Part shown: piece after piece, positions 36,871 through 40,601 of the stretch
Numbering within the stretch: position 1 is the stretch's first letter
Layout of the letters: every line of letters starts with the position of its first letter
NCBI GenBank assembly: GCA_902727985.1
Contig: CACVAY010000034.1
Coordinates: 1-40,601, forward strand
Source of the DNA: an uncultured Thiotrichaceae bacterium
Lineage (GTDB): Bacteria > Pseudomonadota > Gammaproteobacteria > Thiotrichales > Thiotrichaceae
Length of the DNA stretch: 40,601 nt
Direction: 5' to 3'
The notes under the pieces: model-generated
Told to the model about the DNA's origin: nothing
The model's input: only the letters and a program-made list of their open reading frames with translations
Database searches by the model: none
Made by a program: the position numbers and the translations under genes

Positions 36871-37650
36871 ATGTCTACTTCTATTCACCCAACGGCAGTT
36901 GTTGACCCAAAAGCTGAAATTGCCGAAGGTGTAGAAATCTCTGCCTATGCCATTATTGGTGCAGGCGTCTCCATTGACACTGGCACATGGGTTGGGCCTC
37001 ATACTGTAATAGAGGGGCCTACGCGTATTGGTAAAGATAACCGTATCTACCAATTTGCGTCAATTGGTGCTGATCCACAAGATAAAAAATATAACAACGA
37101 ACCGACAGAATTGATCATCGGTGATCGTAATGTGATCCGTGAATTTTGCACCTTTAACCGAGGTACCGCACAAGATATTGGTAAAACGGTCTTGGGTGAT
37201 GATAATTGGATCATGGCCTATGTGCATCTAGCACATGATTGTGTAGTCGGTAATAACACCATTTTTGCTAATAATGCGACCTTAGCAGGACATGTAGAAA
37301 TTGATGATTATGCTATTTTAGGTGGCTTTACTCTCGTTCATCAATTCTGCCGTGTCGGGAAATATGCCTTTACTGGAATGGGGACTTCAATCGCGAAAGA
37401 TGTTCCGCCCTATGTGATGGCATTTGGTGCGCCAGGTATTCCGCGTGGTATCAATAAAGAAGGGCTGAAGCGAAATCAATTTGAGAAAGAAGCAATCGAT
37501 CGTATCAAAGATTGCTACCGTCATTTATATCGTCAAGACCTTTCTCTCAAAGATGCTATTCAATCTATGCGAGATGAATACGCAGATGCGCCAGAAATTA
37601 CGGAATTAATCAGCTTTTGTGAGGTTTCACAGCGCGGGCTTATTCGCTAA
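36871..37650 (+). CDS. lpxA: UDP-N-acetylglucosamine O-acyltransferase
   Basis: First step of lipid A synthesis: 3-O-acylation of UDP-GlcNAc from hydroxyacyl-ACP. 259 residues, standard length. Left-handed beta-helix hexapeptide repeats from the N-terminus (IHPTAVVDPKAEIAEGVEIS), motifs IREFCTFNRGT, YVHLAHDCVVGNN with catalytic H122, and GFTLVHQFCRVGKYAFTGMG; a C-terminal helical domain (FEKEAIDRIKDCYRHLYRQ). lpxB, which usually follows, is not present. Confidence 0.97.
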   Translation: MSTSIHPTAVVDPKAEIAEGVEISAYAIIGAGVSIDTGTWVGPHTVIEGPTRIGKDNRIYQFASIGADPQDKKYNNEPTELIIGDRNVIREFCTFNRGTAQDIGKTVLGDDNWIMAYVHLAHDCVVGNNTIFANNATLAGHVEIDDYAILGGFTLVHQFCRVGKYAFTGMGTSIAKDVPPYVMAFGAPGIPRGINKEGLKRNQFEKEAIDRIKDCYRHLYRQDLSLKDAIQSMRDEYADAPEITELISFCEVSQRGLIR

Positions 37651-37923
37651 AAATTTTCCGGAGTTCAGTCATGTCAGTGATTACATGCAGCGTCTCATAG
37701 GAATGCTGACTCGAAGGTCGTGATAGTCGTATTGCCCAATAGATCCCCAACACTTATCCTCGCTCATGCTACCAAGTGTATAGGCTTGATAGTAAAGCAA
37801 TGAGCTGAACAGAGGTTTTCATAGTCAGTAATTGATGAATGAGGTATGAATTTAGCAATAATATGTGAGTTAGAATAGGGGATTTGCTATCATCGCCCAC
37901 TTTTTAACGCATTAGGCATTCAC
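37651..37923. other. Gap between lpxA and rlmD
   Basis: 273 bases with no recognised gene. The place normally held by lpxB begins with CCGGAG and an ATG at 37670, but that frame stops after nine codons. The minus strand has a 28-codon ORF (37678-37764 region) without a match I recognise. A -10-like TATCAT precedes rlmD near 37888. Confidence 0.4.
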
Positions 37924-39258
37924 ATGGCACGCCGTAGTAAACGTAAACCTCGCTTACCCAGAGAACCCGTTGAAACCACAATCGAATCACTCAGCCAAGA
38001 CGGTCGAGGTGTCACCCATATTGAAGGTAAGGCCGTGTTCGTTGATGGAGCATTAGCTGACGAGAAAGTGATGTTTCAGTATTCAGGGAAGAATCGTAAC
38101 TTTGATGAAGGATTTGTGACGGAAGTGTTGGAAGCATCTCCACTACGTATCGAGCCTGATTGTGCACATTTTGGTGTTTGTGGGGGCTGTAGTTTGCAGC
38201 ACCTATCAGCAGAAGAACAAATTCACTTTAAGCAAAGCGCCATGCTTGAGAATCTCCAGCATATTGGGCAAGTCGAAGCTGAAGAGATCTTTCCTCCGAT
38301 GACCGCTGACTCATGGGGATATCGTCGCAAAGCGCGTCTTGGTGTGAAATACGTGCATAAGAAAGGCAAAGTGCTAGTAGGCTTTCGTGAAAAGCGTAAT
38401 AGCTATTTAGCGAACCTGGATAAGTGTATTGTTTTGCACCCCGCGATTGGAGAGCGCTTACAAGAGTTAGGTGAAATGATTGCAACTTTAGATGCGCGTG
38501 AGTCATTGCCACAAATCGAGGTAGCGGTGGGCGATAAAGCAATCGGTATGGTGTTCCGTCATCTTCAGCCATTGAGTGATAGCGATTACGCCACTCTCAA
38601 GAACTACGCAGAAGAGCAAGATATCCAACTTTACTTACAATCGAAAGGCCCATCAACCGTGGTGTTAGAACACAAAGCGAGTGAGCCGCTTTATTACAGT
38701 CATCCTGATTTTGACGTAAAAGTTGATTTTTCGCCAATGGACTTTATTCAGGTGAATCAGCCTATCAATAATGCCATGGTGAAGCGTGCTGTAGAATTAT
38801 TAGAACTCACAGGCGAAGAGAGCGTACTCGATTTATTCTGTGGCCTAGGTAACTTCACTCTGCCGATTGCACGTCATGCCAAGCATGTAACAGGGGTTGA
38901 AGGTGATGCACTGATGATCCAACGCGCACGTGAGACAGCCATACAAAATGGTATTGAAAATACCGATTATCACGTGTGTAACCTGATGGAAGATATCAAG
39001 CATGAGCCGTGGTTAAAGAAAACCTATGATCGTATCTTGCTGGATCCACCACGTTCAGGCGCTAAGGAAGTGCTTGAGCATATTGGAAAACTGAAAGCCA
39101 AGCGTATCGTCTATGTATCCTGTCATCCTGCAACTCTAGCGCGTGATGCGGGTACATTGGTGAATAAACATGGCTATAAACTACTTGGCGCAGGCGTCAT
39201 GGATATGTTTCCACATACTGCACATGTAGAATCGATCGCTGTTTTTGAAAAGAAATAA
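37924..39258 (+). CDS. rlmD: 23S rRNA (uracil-1939-C5)-methyltransferase RlmD
   Basis: Methylates U1939 of 23S rRNA with SAM. 444 residues: an N-terminal TRAM domain (ETTIESLSQDGRGVTHIEGK), the four cysteines of a 4Fe-4S cluster (C80, C86, C89 in CGVCGGC-like FGVCGGCS, and C168 in DKCIVL), a methyltransferase domain with SAM motif LDLFCGLGNFTLP, LLDPPRSGA and the catalytic Cys in YVSCHPATLARD (C400). It matches RlmD better than RlmC or TrmA by the TRAM domain and length. Confidence 0.94.
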   Translation: MARRSKRKPRLPREPVETTIESLSQDGRGVTHIEGKAVFVDGALADEKVMFQYSGKNRNFDEGFVTEVLEASPLRIEPDCAHFGVCGGCSLQHLSAEEQIHFKQSAMLENLQHIGQVEAEEIFPPMTADSWGYRRKARLGVKYVHKKGKVLVGFREKRNSYLANLDKCIVLHPAIGERLQELGEMIATLDARESLPQIEVAVGDKAIGMVFRHLQPLSDSDYATLKNYAEEQDIQLYLQSKGPSTVVLEHKASEPLYYSHPDFDVKVDFSPMDFIQVNQPINNAMVKRAVELLELTGEESVLDLFCGLGNFTLPIARHAKHVTGVEGDALMIQRARETAIQNGIENTDYHVCNLMEDIKHEPWLKKTYDRILLDPPRSGAKEVLEHIGKLKAKRIVYVSCHPATLARDAGTLVNKHGYKLLGAGVMDMFPHTAHVESIAVFEKK

Positions 39259-39302
39259 GCTTTCAAACGAGTAGGACAACAAGAGCAATTTGGAGTAATA
39301 AA

Positions 39303-40175
39303 ATGAGTGAAGAAGTTTTTGTATTTGAGATCAGTGAAAATAATTTTGCCCAAGCCGTCATTTTCAACTCTCACAAACTGCCCGTTGTTGTTGAGTTCAT
39401 GGCTGTTTGGTCTGAACCCTGTGTGATGATGGAAAACCTATTTTCAGGATTAGCGAAAGAGTTTGCCGGAGAATTTGTCTTTGCAAAGGTTGATATTGAC
39501 GAACAAGAAAAACTCAAAGAACAGTACGGTATCAAAAACCTCCCCACAACCATGGTGTTCAAGGATGGCGAGCCTGTAAGAACAGAAGAAGGGCAACTCC
39601 AAGAAGTCGAAGCGCGTGCATTGCTGGCTGACTTCGGTGTGTATCGTGAGTCAGATACCATGCGTGAAGATGCACGAGAGAAGCATCTATCAGGTGATAC
39701 ACCAGCTGCTATTATGCTGCTATCAGAAGCCATTCAAAAAGATCCTGGCAACACACGTATCGCCATGGATATGACGCAAATCTTTATTGATTTGGGAGAA
39801 ACCGAGCAAGCACTTGGATTATTTGCCAAATTACCGGCGACTGACAAAGAAACAGAAATGGGTAAGGCGCTATCAGGCCAGTTATCTTTCGCGCAATTAG
39901 CCAAAGATCTCCCTGATCTTGCTAGCCTCACAGAAAGCCTCACCCTTAAGCCAGATGATAATCAGGCGCGTTTCGATATGGCTGTGCAGCAAGTCGTGCT
40001 TTATAACTACGAAGACGCGGTTAACCATCTTTTTGGAATTATGGAAAGTGAGCCTGAATTCAAAGAAGGTGCGGCCAAAGAAATGATCATCACCATAACA
40101 AACATGCTGGCACCGACACATTATGAGCTGTCTGCAGGTTTCCGTCAGCGTCTTGCGAATCTCGTTTCCAGCTAA
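39303..40175 (+). CDS. cnoX: Thioredoxin-fold/TPR chaperedoxin, CnoX (YbbN) family
   Basis: 290 residues: an N-terminal thioredoxin domain (about 5-110) with the active site WSEPC (S37, C40), so SxxC in place of CxxC, as in E. coli CnoX, then TPR-like helices (about 115-290; HLSGDTPAAIMLLSEAIQKDPGN, TEQALGLFAKLP, DNQARFDMAVQQVVLYNYEDAVNHLFGIM). CnoX family proteins protect substrates from over-oxidation and pass them to GroEL or DnaK. The lone Cys rules out a normal disulfide reductase. GGAGTAATAAA precedes ATG 39303. A strong terminator follows. Confidence 0.9.
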   Translation: MSEEVFVFEISENNFAQAVIFNSHKLPVVVEFMAVWSEPCVMMENLFSGLAKEFAGEFVFAKVDIDEQEKLKEQYGIKNLPTTMVFKDGEPVRTEEGQLQEVEARALLADFGVYRESDTMREDAREKHLSGDTPAAIMLLSEAIQKDPGNTRIAMDMTQIFIDLGETEQALGLFAKLPATDKETEMGKALSGQLSFAQLAKDLPDLASLTESLTLKPDDNQARFDMAVQQVVLYNYEDAVNHLFGIMESEPEFKEGAAKEMIITITNMLAPTHYELSAGFRQRLANLVSS

Positions 40176-40218
40176 TTTTGTTTGGGCGTATTGCCTACAC
40201 TTATTAATTACTATCCGC

Positions 40219-40252
40219 AAAAGCCACACATAGCACTATGTGTGGCTTTTTT
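40219..40252 (+). terminator. Terminator after cnoX
   Basis: AAAAGCCACACATA (40219-40232) and TATGTGTGGCTTTT (40237-40250) form a perfect 14-bp stem with loop GCAC, and the T-run continues to 40252. Confidence 0.93.
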
Positions 40253-40375
40253 ATGTGTTTGTAATTTAAGGGAAAAGTTGTGATATTCTGCGTCTTTGTA
40301 CGGATAGGTGATCAGATAATATTTCCTCAAAAGTTTATAATTATCAAATAACTAGGGTAAAAAAAGGAACAAGGT

Positions 40376-40601
40376 ATGAGCGATATTGTTATTTACCAAA
40401 CGGATAATCAACAGACGCAGGTTGAAGTAAAGCTTGAAGGAGAAACTGTCTGGCTATCCCAGAAACAAATTTCTCAGGTATTTGGAACAGAAGTACCTGC
40501 AATAAATAAACATATAAAAAACATAGTTCAAGATGGTGAGTTATTGTCGGATGCAACTATTTCCAAAATGGAAATAGTTCAAACTGAAGGTAAGCGTAAG
40601 G
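40376..40601 (+). CDS. RhuM-family protein, 5' part (runs off the window)
   Basis: Starts at ATG 40376 with AAGGAACAAGG before it; the frame is open to the last base. The N-terminus has the RhuM pattern: MSDIVIYQTD, QVEVKLEGETVWLSQKQIS, VFGTEVPAINKHIKNI and DGELLSDATISKMEI. RhuM-like proteins were named for a Salmonella pathogenicity-island gene and often occur in mobile or defence-associated islands; their function is not well known. Only 75 codons are visible, so integrity cannot be judged. Confidence 0.8.
   Translation, partial: MSDIVIYQTDNQQTQVEVKLEGETVWLSQKQISQVFGTEVPAINKHIKNIVQDGELLSDATISKMEIVQTEGKRK

Noticed and set aside
37678-37800. Minus-strand ORF between lpxA and rlmD with SIGQYDYHDL
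   Set aside because: Only about 45 open codons, no ribosome-binding site and no family recognised; not enough to call a gene or remnant.

Overview
The window is a chromosomal segment of a moderately AT-rich gammaproteobacterium. Two blocks of core genes show this: pyrG-kdsA-eno, and glnD/map (minus strand) diverging from rpsB-tsf-pyrH-frr-uppS-cdsA-dxr-rseP-bamA-skp-lpxD-fabZ-lpxA. The envelope genes (Kdo, lipid A, BamA, Skp, RseP) mean a Gram-negative cell with LPS. A diheme cytochrome c4 and a metal-type KdsA fit a free-living respiring lineage, perhaps near the Thiotrichales, but that placement is only a guess. No tRNA, rRNA, CRISPR array, IS element or complete prophage was seen.

Layout. 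1-2.0 kb: the 3' part of a large CotH-like secreted protein. 2.1-5.0 kb (minus): a translationally coupled operon of a MalY/PatB-type aminotransferase, a beta-hydroxyacid dehydrogenase and a hydroxypyruvate-isomerase-like protein. 5.3-9.5 kb: pyrG, kdsA, eno. 9.7-12.6 kb: a rhomboid protease, then on the minus strand a secreted MsrA-thioredoxin fusion and a phospholipase-D-like lipoprotein. 12.7-14.7 kb: a promoter, a 10-codon ORF, alternative hairpins and a terminator in front of the RNA ligase gene rtcB, then a 69-residue basic protein whose reading frame contains an intrinsic terminator. 15.0-19.7 kb: an accessory stretch with an ankyrin-repeat protein, a Crp/Fnr regulator, Hsp20, a SpoIIAA-UspA fusion and a YjdF-like membrane protein. 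Three gene remnants lie among them (tagI 5' end, hsp20 3' end, an araC-type regulator cut at both ends). 19.9-24.1 kb: cytochrome c4, glnD, map. 24.4-37.7 kb: the translation, isoprenoid and outer-membrane cluster. lpxB does not follow lpxA. 37.9-40.2 kb: rlmD and a CnoX/YbbN-like protein. 40.4 kb to the end: the start of a RhuM-family gene.

How the genes work together. The long plus-strand cluster joins ribosome supply (S2, EF-Ts, ribosome recycling), UMP supply, undecaprenyl, CDP-diacylglycerol and MEP-pathway isoprenoid synthesis, outer-membrane protein assembly (BamA, Skp, RseP) and the first steps of lipid A synthesis. KdsA supplies the Kdo added to lipid A. GlnD controls PII signalling. 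The 10-19 kb stretch is rich in stress and repair functions: methionine-sulfoxide repair in the envelope, RNA ligation, small heat-shock protein and universal stress protein.

The most interesting candidate is the region upstream of rtcB. Four successive pairings (1:2, 2:3, 3:4, 4:5) are possible in one short transcript that starts at a near-consensus promoter, carries a tiny ORF and ends in a terminator just before rtcB. This has the logic of a translation-coupled attenuator for an RNA-repair ligase. It is an inference from the sequence and has not been tested.
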